From Halarsenatibacter sp964462585 (GTDB taxonomy: Bacteria > Bacillota > Halanaerobiia > Halanaerobiales > Halarsenatibacteraceae): a stretch of DNA of 26,351 nt. Positions 7,408-16,206 of the stretch are shown one piece after another. The stretch lies in assembly GCA_964462585.1 (NCBI GenBank), contig CAYXAK010000022.1, positions 1 through 26,351 on the forward strand, read 5' to 3'. Position 1 is the stretch's first letter. Every line of letters starts with the position of its first letter. The translations under genes and the position numbers were made by a program. Below the pieces are notes generated by a model. It did no database searches and was not told the DNA's origin. It was given only the letters and a program-made list of their open reading frames with translations.

Positions 7408-8409
7408 ATGGAATCTCTCTTTTTATATGCTGTAGTGAGCATGGGAGGAATTGCGGCAATACTGGCAGCAGGTCTGGGTATAGCCTCCCGGACATTTGAG
7501 GTGGAGACCGATCCCCGGGTTGATGAGGTGACTGATACCCTGCCGGGCGCTAACTGCGGTGCCTGTGGATATGCTGGCTGTGATGCCTTTGCAGAAGCAG
7601 TTGTGGAAGGAGAAGCTCCGGTATCGGGCTGTCCTGTAGGTGGGGAGGAAGTGTCAGAATCGATTGCTGATATCCTTGATCTGGAAGCCGGCACCACAGA
7701 AGAAGAGGTTGCCCAGCTTCTCTGCCAGGGAGGCGAGGAAGAGACTGTCAGTATCGCCCATTACGAAGGAGTAAAAAGCTGTAATGCTGCCAGCAATGTC
7801 GGTATGCTGGAAAAAGAATGTAAATATGGCTGTATAGGTTTCGGGGACTGTGAAGCTGTCTGTCCCTTCGATGCCATTGAAATGAATGAAAACGGACTGC
7901 CCGTGGTGGACGAAGATGCCTGCACGGCCTGCAACAGCTGTGTGGAAGAATGTCCGCATGATCTCTTCGTGCTCGCCCCTCTCTCGGGCAAAAATCACAT
8001 AAGGTGCTGTTCTCATGATGAGGGCAAGTTCGCCAGAGGAGCCTGTGATGTGGGCTGTATAGCCTGCAGACAGTGTGTAAAAGTCTGCCCGGTAGATGCC
8101 ATTGAGATGGAGGATAATCTGGCTGTCCTCGATTACGACACCTGTATTAACTGCGGTCTCTGTGCGGAAAAATGCCCCATGAATACCATAGATTTTTATG
8201 GTGAGAGGGTTATTGAGATTGAAATCACCGAAGAATGCATAGGATGTACCCGCTGTGCCCGGGAATGTCCTGTTGATGCTATCAGCGGTGAGGCTAAAGA
8301 GCAGCATGAAATAGATCCGGATATATGTGTGAAATGCGGTCTCTGCTATGAAGTCTGTCCTGCCGAAGGCGCTATAGTCAAGGAGACAGAGGACAAAAGC
8401 CAGACCTGA
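7408..8409 (+). CDS. rnfB: Rnf complex subunit B, long polyferredoxin form
   Basis: A 333-residue subunit that takes electrons from reduced ferredoxin. An N-terminal transmembrane helix (about residues 3-25) is followed by a Fes-type 4Fe-4S domain with Cys50, 53, 58 and 75 ('GANCGACGYAGC...GCPVGG'). Downstream are six ferredoxin-type Cys sets, beginning at CKYGCIGFGDC and then CTACNSC, CIACRQC, CINCGLC, CIGCTRC and CVKCGLC, each continuing to a CP. This gives up to seven 4Fe-4S clusters, against three in the ~190-residue proteobacterial RnfB/RsxB; the long form is known from Clostridia and acetogens. RBS is AAGGAGG. It closes the operon; no clear terminator is seen in the 106 bases before the next gene. 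Confidence 0.95.
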   Translation: MESLFLYAVVSMGGIAAILAAGLGIASRTFEVETDPRVDEVTDTLPGANCGACGYAGCDAFAEAVVEGEAPVSGCPVGGEEVSESIADILDLEAGTTEEEVAQLLCQGGEEETVSIAHYEGVKSCNAASNVGMLEKECKYGCIGFGDCEAVCPFDAIEMNENGLPVVDEDACTACNSCVEECPHDLFVLAPLSGKNHIRCCSHDEGKFARGACDVGCIACRQCVKVCPVDAIEMEDNLAVLDYDTCINCGLCAEKCPMNTIDFYGERVIEIEITEECIGCTRCARECPVDAISGEAKEQHEIDPDICVKCGLCYEVCPAEGAIVKETEDKSQT

Positions 8410-8515
8410 GCCTGATGGACAAACAGGGCAATTGATGATACAATAAAAATGATTGGAAAATGATGTTTTTGTAATCGAGATAATTTCAGCGTAAGGTGAC
8501 AGGATGTGATAATCT

Positions 8516-9046
8516 ATGCCAGAGAGCAGAACAAAATTTGTCTGCACAGTGGGCCTTCTCATATCAATAGGGTTGATACTTCATATAGTTGAGAGCTTAA
8601 TTCCCATGAGTTATATTGTCCCCGGGGCCAAGATTGGCCTGGCCAATATAGCCAGTCTGCTGGGACTGGTTATTTTTGGTTTTAAGATAGGTTTTTTAAT
8701 ACTTATCTTCAGAATAATGCTTGGTTCGGTTCTGGCCGGAACCTTTCTCTCCTTTAATTTCTTTATGAGTCTGAGCGGAGGAGGACTGGGATTTATAGTG
8801 ATGGGGCTGGCTTTTTATCTGGCCTCAGATCATTTCAGCCTGATCGGCATAAGTGTTCTGGGGGCACTATTTCATAATATAGGTCAGATCATGACAGCGA
8901 TGTTCATAATCAGCAATTTCGGACTTTTATACTATCTGCCCTATCTGGCTCTGCTGGCTCTCCCTGCCGGAATTGGAATTGGGCTTACGGTTGATTTTAC
9001 CCGTAATTATCTCTCCCGGGGAGCTGTGGGAGGGAGAGCGATATGA
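8516..9046 (+). CDS. Gx transporter family / heptaprenyl diphosphate synthase component I-like membrane protein
   Basis: A 176-residue protein with about five transmembrane segments. The region 'VPGAKIGLANIASLLGL' is the signature of the family annotated either as 'Gx transporter' or heptaprenyl diphosphate synthase subunit I (pfam Hpre_diP_synt_I). 'GALFHNIGQIMTA' is also typical. The family resembles S-components of vitamin transporters; a true role in prenyl synthesis is unproven. It is often encoded beside rnf-like or FMN-binding genes and hepT; here it directly follows rnfB. The ATG is preceded by AGGATGTG at a somewhat long distance. The stop overlaps the maf start (ATGA). Confidence 0.8.
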   Translation: MPESRTKFVCTVGLLISIGLILHIVESLIPMSYIVPGAKIGLANIASLLGLVIFGFKIGFLILIFRIMLGSVLAGTFLSFNFFMSLSGGGLGFIVMGLAFYLASDHFSLIGISVLGALFHNIGQIMTAMFIISNFGLLYYLPYLALLALPAGIGIGLTVDFTRNYLSRGAVGGRAI

Positions 9047-9642
9047 GCTCCGAAATAATCCTCGCTTCGGCCTCCAGCAGAAGAAAAAACCTGCTGGAGA
9101 GAATCGGGCTTGAATTCAGTGTTCATCCCAGCGGTCTCAATGAAGACAAAATAACAGCGGAAAAGCCTGAGGATCTTACAATCAAACTCGCCCGCCAAAA
9201 AGCGGAAGCTGTAGCCGGAGAATACAACAGAGGTATTTTTATCGGTGCCGATACCATCGTGGTAAATAATGGGGAGATACTGGGAAAGCCCGCTTCACCT
9301 GCAGAAGCAGAGAAGATGCTGGAATTTTTGCGGGGCAGCTCCCACAGCGTCATCACCGGGGTATGTATAATCCGTAAAAACGTAGCCGGGAATGATCTCC
9401 GGGAGGATTATGATATAACCGAAGTGGAAATGAGGGATTACAGGCAGGAAGAATTAGAGGGCTATGTCAGCTCACAGGAACCTCTGGGAAAAGCCGGAGC
9501 ATATGCCATTCAGGGTCTGGGCGGTCTTCTGGTGAGGAAGATAGAAGGCTCATATTTTAATGTGGTTGGACTTCCGCTGCATCTGCTGGGTGAACTTCTC
9601 TATGAATTCGGTGTGGATATTCTGGGAAACCGGGCTTTTTGA
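9043..9642 (+). CDS. maf: Maf family nucleotide pyrophosphatase
   Basis: A 199-residue Maf/YhdE-like enzyme that hydrolyses non-canonical or pyrimidine nucleoside triphosphates (dTTP/UTP subtype by family) to monophosphate and pyrophosphate. Motifs: N-terminal 'IILASASSRRKNLLERIG', 'IGADTIVVNNGEILGKP', 'GSSHSVITGVCII', and the C-terminal 'EPLGKAGAYAIQGLGGLLV' then 'GSYFNVVGLP'. These hold the substrate-binding Ser-Arg-Arg and the catalytic Asp in GADT. Maf affects septation when overproduced in Bacillus, and the gene is usually beside radC-mreB as here. The ATG overlaps the preceding stop by 4 bases. Confidence 0.93.
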   Translation: MSSEIILASASSRRKNLLERIGLEFSVHPSGLNEDKITAEKPEDLTIKLARQKAEAVAGEYNRGIFIGADTIVVNNGEILGKPASPAEAEKMLEFLRGSSHSVITGVCIIRKNVAGNDLREDYDITEVEMRDYRQEELEGYVSSQEPLGKAGAYAIQGLGGLLVRKIEGSYFNVVGLPLHLLGELLYEFGVDILGNRAF

Positions 9643-9657
9643 GGATAGGAGGAGAAA

Positions 9658-10359
9658 GTGAAAAATAAAATCAAATACACCTTAAAGGAGCTGCCGGCGA
9701 AGGAAAGACCCCGGGAGAAGCTGAGAGAAACCGGCAGGGGTAAACTTGCCAATATTGAGCTTCTGGCTTTATTGCTGGGAAGCGGTGGAAAAGACAGAAC
9801 AGCACTTGAATTGAGTCAGGATCTCATATACCATATCGGGGGCATTAAAAATTTAGAGGATGCAACAGTGCAGGAGCTGGAGGAGTTATCCGGCATCGGT
9901 CTGGCTAAATCCTGCAGAGTTCTGGCGGCTGTAGAGCTGGGAAGAAGAATACAGTCTGAATCAAAGGATGAAGATCTATCTTTTTCCAGTCCCGCCCGGG
10001 TTGCCAGCTATCTAATTCCCCGTCTGCAGCATTTAAGCCAGGAAATCTGCCTGCTGTTGCTTCTCAATGCACAACATAAGCTTATAACCTCTCAGGAGGT
10101 TAGCCGGGGCAGCCTGACAAGATCGATACTTCATCCACGGGAGGTATTTAAACCTGCCATCAAGACCAGTTCAGCCGGAATAATTCTTGCCCATAACCAT
10201 CCCAGCGGTGATATCAATCCCAGCAGTGATGATATTGAACTCACAAATAAACTGGTAGAGGCCGGTGAACTGATAGGAATACCCCTTCTGGATCACATAA
10301 TAATTGGCGGAAATGACTTTTTTAGCATGCGAGAAAGAGACCTAATAGGAAAGCAGTAA
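9658..10359 (+). CDS. radC: RadC family JAMM/MPN-domain protein
   Basis: A 233-residue protein with an N-terminal helix-hairpin-helix region ('LEELSGIGLAKSCRVLAAVE') and a C-terminal JAMM metalloprotease fold. The zinc motif is 'HNHPSGD' with His179 and His181, followed by Asp192 in 'NPSSDD', giving H-x-H-x10-D intact. The opening 'ELPAKERPREKL' and 'ANIELLALLLGSG' are standard for RadC. Function is unsettled; the old DNA-repair role was disproved in E. coli. Start is GTG with AGGAGG six or so bases upstream. It lies 36 bases before mreB in the conserved maf-radC-mreB order. Confidence 0.95.
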   Translation: MKNKIKYTLKELPAKERPREKLRETGRGKLANIELLALLLGSGGKDRTALELSQDLIYHIGGIKNLEDATVQELEELSGIGLAKSCRVLAAVELGRRIQSESKDEDLSFSSPARVASYLIPRLQHLSQEICLLLLLNAQHKLITSQEVSRGSLTRSILHPREVFKPAIKTSSAGIILAHNHPSGDINPSSDDIELTNKLVEAGELIGIPLLDHIIIGGNDFFSMRERDLIGKQ

Positions 10360-10395
10360 ATTTGGTAAGTGTAAATAAAGAGAGGTGTAATGAAA

Positions 10396-11436
10396 ATGGC
10401 TTTTAACTTTCTGGGGGCCCCTTTTTCACGTGATATGGGGGTGGACCTGGGAACGGCAAATACACTGGTATTTGTCAAAGGCAAGGGAATTATTATAAGG
10501 GAACCTTCTGTTGTTGCCCTGAGAACAAACAGCAACGAGGTTCTGGCGGTGGGTGAAGAGGCCAAGAATATGATAGGCCGCACCCCCGGCAATATTGTGG
10601 CTGTCAGGCCTATGAAGAATGGAGTAATAGCTGATTTTGATGTGACTCAATCGATGCTCAGATATTTTATCACGAAAGCCCATCAGAGAAGCCGTCTGGT
10701 CAGGCCGAGGATTATCGTATGTGTACCCTCCGGTGTTACCGAGGTGGAGAAAAGGGCTGTGCTCGATGCAGCCCAGCAGGCCGGTGCCAGAAAAGCTTTT
10801 CTGATAGAAGAACCCATGGCAGCTGCCATAGGAGCAGATCTGCCGGTAAACGAACCGGCCGGGAACATGATCGTAGATATCGGCGGGGGAACAACCGAGG
10901 TCGCTGTGATAAGTCTGGGTGGTATAGTCAGCAGCGAGTCTATCCGCATAGGTGGAGATGAGATGGACGAGGCTATAGTTCAGCATATAAAGAAAAAATA
11001 CAATGTTATGATCGGGGAGAGAACTGCGGAAAATGTCAAAACCGATATTGCTTCTGCTTATGCTGAAGGAGAGAGACTGGATAAGGAAGTCAGAGGCAGA
11101 GATCTTGTCAGCGGGCTGCCCCGCAATGTAGAGGTTACAACAGAAGAGATTAGAAATGCCATAAAAGAACCTATTACCAGCATAATGGAAGCGGTGAAGA
11201 TAACACTGGAGCGAACTCCGCCGGAGCTCTCATCTGATATTATGGATTTTGGCATCATACTCACCGGAGGGGGAGCTCTGCTCAAGGGCATGAACAGGCT
11301 GATTGCTGACGAAACTGATATTCCCGTTCACCTTGCCGATGAACCTCTTGATTGCGTGGTTAAGGGCACGGGTAAAGCGCTGGAGGAGATCGATTCACTG
11401 CAGAACGTTTTGATCTCACCCAAGAAGATATCGTAA
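10396..11436 (+). CDS. mreB: rod shape-determining actin homologue MreB
   Basis: A 346-residue bacterial actin that forms membrane-associated filaments and directs side-wall synthesis. Actin-fold ATP motifs are clear: 'DMGVDLGTANTLVFVKGKG' (phosphate 1), 'MIVDIGGGTTEVAVIS' (phosphate 2) and 'IILTGGGALLKGM' (adenosine). The N-terminal 'AFNFLGAPF' may be the membrane-binding helix. Two in-frame ATGs exist (10390 and 10396); GAGGTG at 10382-10387 is only 2 bases from the first but 8 from the second, so 10396 is preferred. Heads the mreBCD-mrdA cluster. Confidence 0.96.
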   Translation: MAFNFLGAPFSRDMGVDLGTANTLVFVKGKGIIIREPSVVALRTNSNEVLAVGEEAKNMIGRTPGNIVAVRPMKNGVIADFDVTQSMLRYFITKAHQRSRLVRPRIIVCVPSGVTEVEKRAVLDAAQQAGARKAFLIEEPMAAAIGADLPVNEPAGNMIVDIGGGTTEVAVISLGGIVSSESIRIGGDEMDEAIVQHIKKKYNVMIGERTAENVKTDIASAYAEGERLDKEVRGRDLVSGLPRNVEVTTEEIRNAIKEPITSIMEAVKITLERTPPELSSDIMDFGIILTGGGALLKGMNRLIADETDIPVHLADEPLDCVVKGTGKALEEIDSLQNVLISPKKIS

Positions 11437-11472
11437 ACTTATATCGCTTTTTTTGTGCGGGAGGAGTGAGCG

Positions 11473-12309
11473 GTGAAGAATATAAACAAAGACAGCTATA
11501 AAATTTTAATCCTGGTTTTACTGCTGGGATTTATCTTCTTAAGTATCGGTGTTTTCGATATAGACCTGTATCTCTTTAACTGGCTGGAAGATGGCATCTA
11601 CAATCTGCTCGCTCCTTTTTTTAATATTGTTGAGGGCACAGTCACAGGTGTCGATAATTTTTTTACCGCCTTCTTCAGTGCTCAGGAGCTCATAGAGGAA
11701 AATCAAAAGCTGCGCAGCAGAATAGCAGAACTTTCGGCCGGCAATGAGATGATGGAGGAGATCAGAAAAGAGAATGAACGCCTGAGGGAGATGCTTAATC
11801 ACAGGGGCAGTGTTCCTGACAATCCGGAAATATTAACCGGGAGTGTAGTGGGATACAGCCCTGCCACCTGGCAGAGGAAAGTCATGATAAATATTGGCCG
11901 CAATGAGGGAATAGAGAACGATATGCCTGCTATCGGCTATAATGGTTATCTTCTGGGCCGGGTCAAGGAGGCCGGAATGAACTCCTCCCGGGTTATAATG
12001 CTTCCGGACCCTGAATTTGTGGTGGGGGGCCAGGTTGCCCGCGAGGATTCAAGGGCTCTGGGATTGATCAGCGGTCTGCCCGAGACTGATGACAGGGTTG
12101 TCATGGAAAATATTCCCTGGGATGCCGATATAGCTGAAGGGGACAGGATAGTTACCTCGGGAGTATCGGATAATTATCCGCCAGGTCTGCCGATTGGAGA
12201 AGTAAAAGAGGTGGAATCGGGCAAGCACGGGCTTTCACAGGTGGCCTATATAGGCATTCCCAATCGCCACCGGAGTATTGAGGAGATTATGATAATAGAG
12301 GACTGGTAG
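11473..12309 (+). CDS. mreC: rod shape-determining protein MreC
   Basis: A 278-residue single-pass protein. Residues about 10-28 form the membrane anchor ('ILILVLLLGFIFLSIGVF'), residues about 70-112 a coiled coil ('ELIEENQKLRSRIAELS' onward), and the rest the twin beta-barrel head with 'GRNEGIENDMPAIGYNGYLLG' and 'GDRIVTSGVSDNYPPGLPIG', both hallmark MreC segments. MreC activates PBP2 (encoded two genes downstream) and links it to MreB and MreD. The start is GTG, preceded by GGAGGAGTG. Lies 36 bases after mreB. Confidence 0.94.
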   Translation: MKNINKDSYKILILVLLLGFIFLSIGVFDIDLYLFNWLEDGIYNLLAPFFNIVEGTVTGVDNFFTAFFSAQELIEENQKLRSRIAELSAGNEMMEEIRKENERLREMLNHRGSVPDNPEILTGSVVGYSPATWQRKVMINIGRNEGIENDMPAIGYNGYLLGRVKEAGMNSSRVIMLPDPEFVVGGQVAREDSRALGLISGLPETDDRVVMENIPWDADIAEGDRIVTSGVSDNYPPGLPIGEVKEVESGKHGLSQVAYIGIPNRHRSIEEIMIIEDW

Positions 12310-12348
12310 GTTTGTTTTAAAATATCAGGGTCTGGAGGACTGGCAGCG

Positions 12349-12855
12349 ATGAGAGATACTTTTCAATATATTATAGTTCTTCTGATAGTTGTAATCCTGC
12401 AGGTCAGCTTTTTTTCCCGGCTGCCGGCGGCTGATTACGGGCCTGATCTCTTCCTGGTGGTTGTCTTCAGCGCCGGTTTTTTAAACGGTATACGGAAGGG
12501 CAGTCTTGTGGGACTGGCCGCAGGCCTAATTCAGGATGTGCTGCTTGGAGGTGGCCTGGGTGTTTACACCATCTCCCGCATAATTATTGGGGCCACAGCA
12601 GGTAAAATCAGGGGCAATTTTTATCCTCATAATTTACCGCTGCTTGCCGGTGTAATTTTTGTCTTTTCGGTTCTGCATGAAATTTTGATCTTCCTGCTCT
12701 CCGAAAGCGTAATTTTCAGTGTGGGATTTGGTGTTCTGGTTCTGGAGAAGATCATTCCCATAGCCCTCTACACCATGCTGGTGGGCACACTGCTCTATCT
12801 ACTGATAAATTATCTCCAGATCGGTGGAGGAGTGCAGTATGAAGAAGAGAATTAA
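12349..12855 (+). CDS. mreD: rod shape-determining membrane protein MreD
   Basis: A 168-residue, almost wholly hydrophobic protein with about five transmembrane helices, the normal MreD size. 'PDLFLVVVFSAGFLNGIRKG' and 'AAGLIQDVLLGGGLGVYTIS' match the conserved G-x-x-x-G...GLxQD region of the family. It supports the MreC-PBP2-RodA elongation complex. GGAGGACTGG precedes the ATG. Its 3' end overlaps the start of mrdA by 17 bases, and the mrdA ribosome site lies within it. Confidence 0.93.
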   Translation: MRDTFQYIIVLLIVVILQVSFFSRLPAADYGPDLFLVVVFSAGFLNGIRKGSLVGLAAGLIQDVLLGGGLGVYTISRIIIGATAGKIRGNFYPHNLPLLAGVIFVFSVLHEILIFLLSESVIFSVGFGVLVLEKIIPIALYTMLVGTLLYLLINYLQIGGGVQYEEEN

Positions 12856-14698
12856 AATTGTGAAAATAATTGTTATATTGATGGCGGTGGCCTTTATTGC
12901 CAGGGCTCTCCAGCTGCAGATATTACAGGGTGAGGAGTATTACAGGCTGGCAGAGAACAACAGAATATCTATTCGCCCTGTATCCGCTCCCCGGGGCAGA
13001 ATATATTCCCGGGAGGGAGATATACTGGTCTCCAACAGGCTGGCATTCGACATCTATTTTATGCCCAATGAGCTGGGCAGGACTCTGAGCAGAGGTGAAT
13101 TATTCGACAGGATGGCAGCAACACTCGATTATGATGTCGAGCTTTTGCAGGAAAATTATTACAGGAACAGGGAGCTGAGCAGACCGGGAGAAGGAGTTTT
13201 AATAAAAAGAAATATATCGATAGATTCCATGATCAGAGTCCAGGAAAATGGCAACAATCTTCCGGGGATAATTATCAGGGAATCTTCGATGAGGGATTAT
13301 GTATATGATGATCTTGCCTCACATGTGCTGGGTTATGTAGGGGAAATAGGCAGGGAAGATCTCAGGAGGTTTGTAAGTGAGGGCAGAGATTATCACGGTG
13401 GAGATATAATAGGCATTACAGGTCTGGAGAGAGAATATGAGGAATATCTCAAGGGAGAAAAGGGCGAGCAGATCATCGAGATCGATCACCGGGGCTATCA
13501 GGAGTCCATATTGCTGGAAGAGGAACCCAGCCCGGGTTATGATCTCCAGTTAAACCTAAAGAGAGAACTTCAGGCTTACACTGAAGAGGTGCTGGAAGAA
13601 GCTTTTGTGAATTTACAGGAAGAAGCAGAAGAGGACGAGGATATGGAAAGCCCCAGAGCAATTTCTTCGATGATGATGGAGGTTGACAGTGGAGCACTAA
13701 TCAGCATGGCAAGCTATCCTGATTTTAATCCCAATAAATTTGCCCTTGGTTTCAGCAGAGAAGAATATGAGAAGTTGAGCAATGACCCTCACCAGCCCCT
13801 GCTCAATAGAAATATCATGGTTTCAGTTCCCCCGGGGTCTGTATTTAAGCCTATTACGGGTACAGCAGGTATAGAACACCTGGATATTTCCGCCGATACA
13901 GAATTTTATGACGCCAGCGGAGAGTTCAGAATTCCAGGCTGGGATGTTCCCTATAAAAACTGGCTCAATTATGGTGAGGGTGAGATAGACTTCACCAGGG
14001 CTATGGCCCGCTCCAATAACATAATCTTTTATGAAATCGGTTATGAGTTATATGAAGAATATAGGGGTCGGAGGCTGGTGGAGACGGCCAGAGAATTTGG
14101 GCTGGGCGAGAAAACCGGAATTGATCTTCCCCAGGAGAGATCGGGCAGGGTCCCTGATGGTGAATGGAAGAGGGAGAATCTGGGAGAGGGCTGGTATCCC
14201 GGTGATTCTGTTAATTTTGCTATAGGACAGGGGGATCTCATAACCACTCCAATTCAGATGCTGCAGATGACTTCTGCCATTGCCAATCGGGGGAAAATAT
14301 ATGAACCCCGTCTTTTGAGAAGAGCTGCTGATCCTGAGGGAGGCATCAAGGAAGACTTTTATCCCCGAGTTGCTCACGAGCTTCCTTACAGAGAGGATAC
14401 CTATGAAACGATAGAGCAGGGTATGATAGAAGCTGTCATGGAACAATATGGCACCGGAAGCGAGGGCTTTGAGGATTTTCCCGTAAATGTAGCCGGCAAA
14501 ACCGGTACCGCTCAGATGGGAAATGATACAAGTCATGCCTGGTTTGTGGCCTATGCACCTGTGCAGGATCCCGAGATAGCTCTGGTGGTTTTTATCGAAG
14601 AGGGTGATACAAGCCGCAATGCCGTGCCTGTGGCAGCAGACCTGCTGGAACATTATCTGGAAATAAATCAGCAGGAAGGTGATATACAAAATGAATGA
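12839..14698 (+). CDS. mrdA: penicillin-binding protein 2, elongation transpeptidase
   Basis: A 619-residue class B PBP. An N-terminal membrane anchor (about residues 7-24) leads to the pedestal domain with 'APRGRIYSREGDILVSN' and then the transpeptidase domain. Active-site motifs are complete: Ser334-x-x-Lys337 in 'PPGSVFKPIT', Ser392-Asn-Asn in 'ARSNNIIF', and Lys554-Thr-Gly in 'AGKTGTAQM'. It crosslinks side-wall peptidoglycan with RodA as partner glycosyltransferase. A GTG lies 15 bases upstream in frame, but it overlaps GGAGGAG, which instead places the ATG at 12839 as the start. An acidic insert 'EEAEEDEDMESP' (about residue 261) precedes the transpeptidase domain. The end overlaps minC by 8 bases. 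Confidence 0.95.
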   Translation: MKKRIKIVKIIVILMAVAFIARALQLQILQGEEYYRLAENNRISIRPVSAPRGRIYSREGDILVSNRLAFDIYFMPNELGRTLSRGELFDRMAATLDYDVELLQENYYRNRELSRPGEGVLIKRNISIDSMIRVQENGNNLPGIIIRESSMRDYVYDDLASHVLGYVGEIGREDLRRFVSEGRDYHGGDIIGITGLEREYEEYLKGEKGEQIIEIDHRGYQESILLEEEPSPGYDLQLNLKRELQAYTEEVLEEAFVNLQEEAEEDEDMESPRAISSMMMEVDSGALISMASYPDFNPNKFALGFSREEYEKLSNDPHQPLLNRNIMVSVPPGSVFKPITGTAGIEHLDISADTEFYDASGEFRIPGWDVPYKNWLNYGEGEIDFTRAMARSNNIIFYEIGYELYEEYRGRRLVETAREFGLGEKTGIDLPQERSGRVPDGEWKRENLGEGWYPGDSVNFAIGQGDLITTPIQMLQMTSAIANRGKIYEPRLLRRAADPEGGIKEDFYPRVAHELPYREDTYETIEQGMIEAVMEQYGTGSEGFEDFPVNVAGKTGTAQMGNDTSHAWFVAYAPVQDPEIALVVFIEEGDTSRNAVPVAADLLEHYLEINQQEGDIQNE

Positions 14699-15356
14699 GC
14701 CTTTCACCACTGAAATGATTGCAGAAGGCGTTCTTTTAAATATCAACCCCGAGATTCCTCTGGATAGCGTAAAGAAAAGCTTGGAATCACATCTGGAGGA
14801 TGCAGGAGATTTTTACCGGGGGGCTGACCTCTATTTGAACCTGAAAGGAATGTCCATTGAATCTGCTGATCTTGATGACCTGATAGATTTTCTCTCACAG
14901 AGTGTCAGTTCCGAAACGAGTGTGTATTTTTCCAGCCATCCCCGTGAAGACGATCAAAAAGGGCTCAACAGCCGCCTGCTTAAGAAGGATAGAACCCGGG
15001 ATAATGAAGAGGTCTCCTTCAAGGATGACACCCGCCTGGTCAGGGGCACACTCCGTTCAGGTCAGGCAGTGGAACATCCACATAACGTTGTTATTATGGG
15101 CGATGTCAATCCGGGGGCAGAGGTTAGAGCGGGAGGGGATATTCTCGTTTTCGGGAAACTCATGGGGCTGGTACATGCCGGTGTCAGAGGGGATGAAAAT
15201 GCCGAGATTGCCGCTTTGAGACTAACACCGACCCAGATTAGAATAGCCAGTAAAATTTCCAGACCCCCCGAAAATGAAACGGAAGAGTTTGAGCCCCGCC
15301 CCGAGAAAGCTTTTATTGAGACGGGAAGAATTATTGTGGAAGATATTGATTTTTAA
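14691..15356 (+). CDS. minC: septum site-determining protein MinC
   Basis: A 221-residue inhibitor of FtsZ assembly. The N-terminal FtsZ-binding domain is poorly conserved, as usual; a charged linker follows ('LNSRLLKKDRTRDNEEVSF'). The C-terminal beta-helix that dimerises and binds MinD is clear: 'LRSGQAVEHPHNVVIMGD', 'NPGAEVRAGGDILVFGKLMG' and 'AEIAALRLTPTQIRIAS'. The frame is open back to a GTG at 14679, but AAGGTG at 14676-14681 favours the ATG at 14691. This ATG lies within the end of mrdA, tying division placement to the elongation operon. Confidence 0.93.
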   Translation: MNEPFTTEMIAEGVLLNINPEIPLDSVKKSLESHLEDAGDFYRGADLYLNLKGMSIESADLDDLIDFLSQSVSSETSVYFSSHPREDDQKGLNSRLLKKDRTRDNEEVSFKDDTRLVRGTLRSGQAVEHPHNVVIMGDVNPGAEVRAGGDILVFGKLMGLVHAGVRGDENAEIAALRLTPTQIRIASKISRPPENETEEFEPRPEKAFIETGRIIVEDIDF

Positions 15357-15399
15357 AAATTTGCTTAGGATGGAAAGATGTTAATGGGAGGGATAAATT

Positions 15400-16194
15400 T
15401 TGCAGGGGAAATCCATAGTTATAACTTCCGGTAAGGGTGGTGTAGGCAAGACGACAACCACTGCCAATATCGGTGCTGCACTGGCCCTGGACGGAAGCAA
15501 AACCTGTCTGATCGATGCCGATATAGGCCTGAGAAATCTGGATGTGGTGCTGGGGCTTGAGAATAGAATAGTATATGATCTCGTTGATGTCGTTGAGGAT
15601 AGATGCCGGCTGGAACAGGCACTCATTCGGGATAAAAAAACTGATAATCTGCATCTTCTGCCCGCGGCCCAGACCAGGGATAAAGAGGCTGTGGATGAGG
15701 AGCAGATCAATGAGGTCATAGAGGAGCTGCGTGAGGAGATGGATTATATTCTCGTTGATTCTCCCGCAGGTATAGAGCAGGGCTTTCGCAATGCCATTGC
15801 CGGAGCCGACAGGGCGATTATCATTGCCACCCCAGAAGTCTCAGCCGTTAGGGATGCTGATCGGATCATAGGTCTGCTGGAGGCAGAGGGTGTCAATAAT
15901 CCTGATCTCATAATCAACCGCATCAAAAAAGAGATGGTAGACCGGGGAGATATGATGGACATAGACGATATGATGGAGATTTTAGCAATTGATATTCTGG
16001 GTGTTGTGCCGGAAGAGGAGAAGATCGTTGTATCCACAAATAGAGGTGAGCCGATTGTGCACAGCAATAACAGCAGAGCAGGTCAGGCCTTCAGGAACAT
16101 AGCCAGGCGCCTTGAGGGTGAAGAACTGCCTCTGATGAAGCTGGAGAAGGATTCGCTCTTATCCCGGTTTAAAAAGTTCGTCGGGCTCTCTTAA
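15400..16194 (+). CDS. minD: septum site-determining ATPase MinD
   Basis: A 264-residue deviant-Walker ATPase that carries MinC to the membrane. The loop 'GKGGVGKTTTTANIGAALA' begins at residue 11, with both signature lysines; 'CLIDADIGLRNLDVVLG' and 'YILVDSPAGIEQGF' are switch regions. The C-terminus 'LLSRFKKFVGLS' is the amphipathic membrane-targeting helix. The start is TTG, with GGGAGGG about 8 bases upstream; no ATG fits better. Separated by 43 bases from minC and 12 from minE. Confidence 0.96.
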   Translation: MQGKSIVITSGKGGVGKTTTTANIGAALALDGSKTCLIDADIGLRNLDVVLGLENRIVYDLVDVVEDRCRLEQALIRDKKTDNLHLLPAAQTRDKEAVDEEQINEVIEELREEMDYILVDSPAGIEQGFRNAIAGADRAIIIATPEVSAVRDADRIIGLLEAEGVNNPDLIINRIKKEMVDRGDMMDIDDMMEILAIDILGVVPEEEKIVVSTNRGEPIVHSNNSRAGQAFRNIARRLEGEELPLMKLEKDSLLSRFKKFVGLS

Positions 16195-16206
16195 GGGGGG
16201 ATTATT

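Noticed and set aside
8410..8515. Possible promoter (TTGGAA ... GATAAT) before the Gx transporter gene
   Set aside because: The spacer is 20 bases and no other element supports it.
7654..8562. 302-codon open frame on the minus strand opposite rnfB
   Set aside because: It is the mirror of the Cys-rich rnfB, has no recognisable domain or ribosome site, and spans the rnfB-Gx transporter boundary; codon composition of rnfB explains the lack of stops.
14048..14746. 232-codon minus-strand frame opposite mrdA/minC
   Set aside because: It covers the transpeptidase motifs of mrdA in antisense and shows no family pattern of its own.
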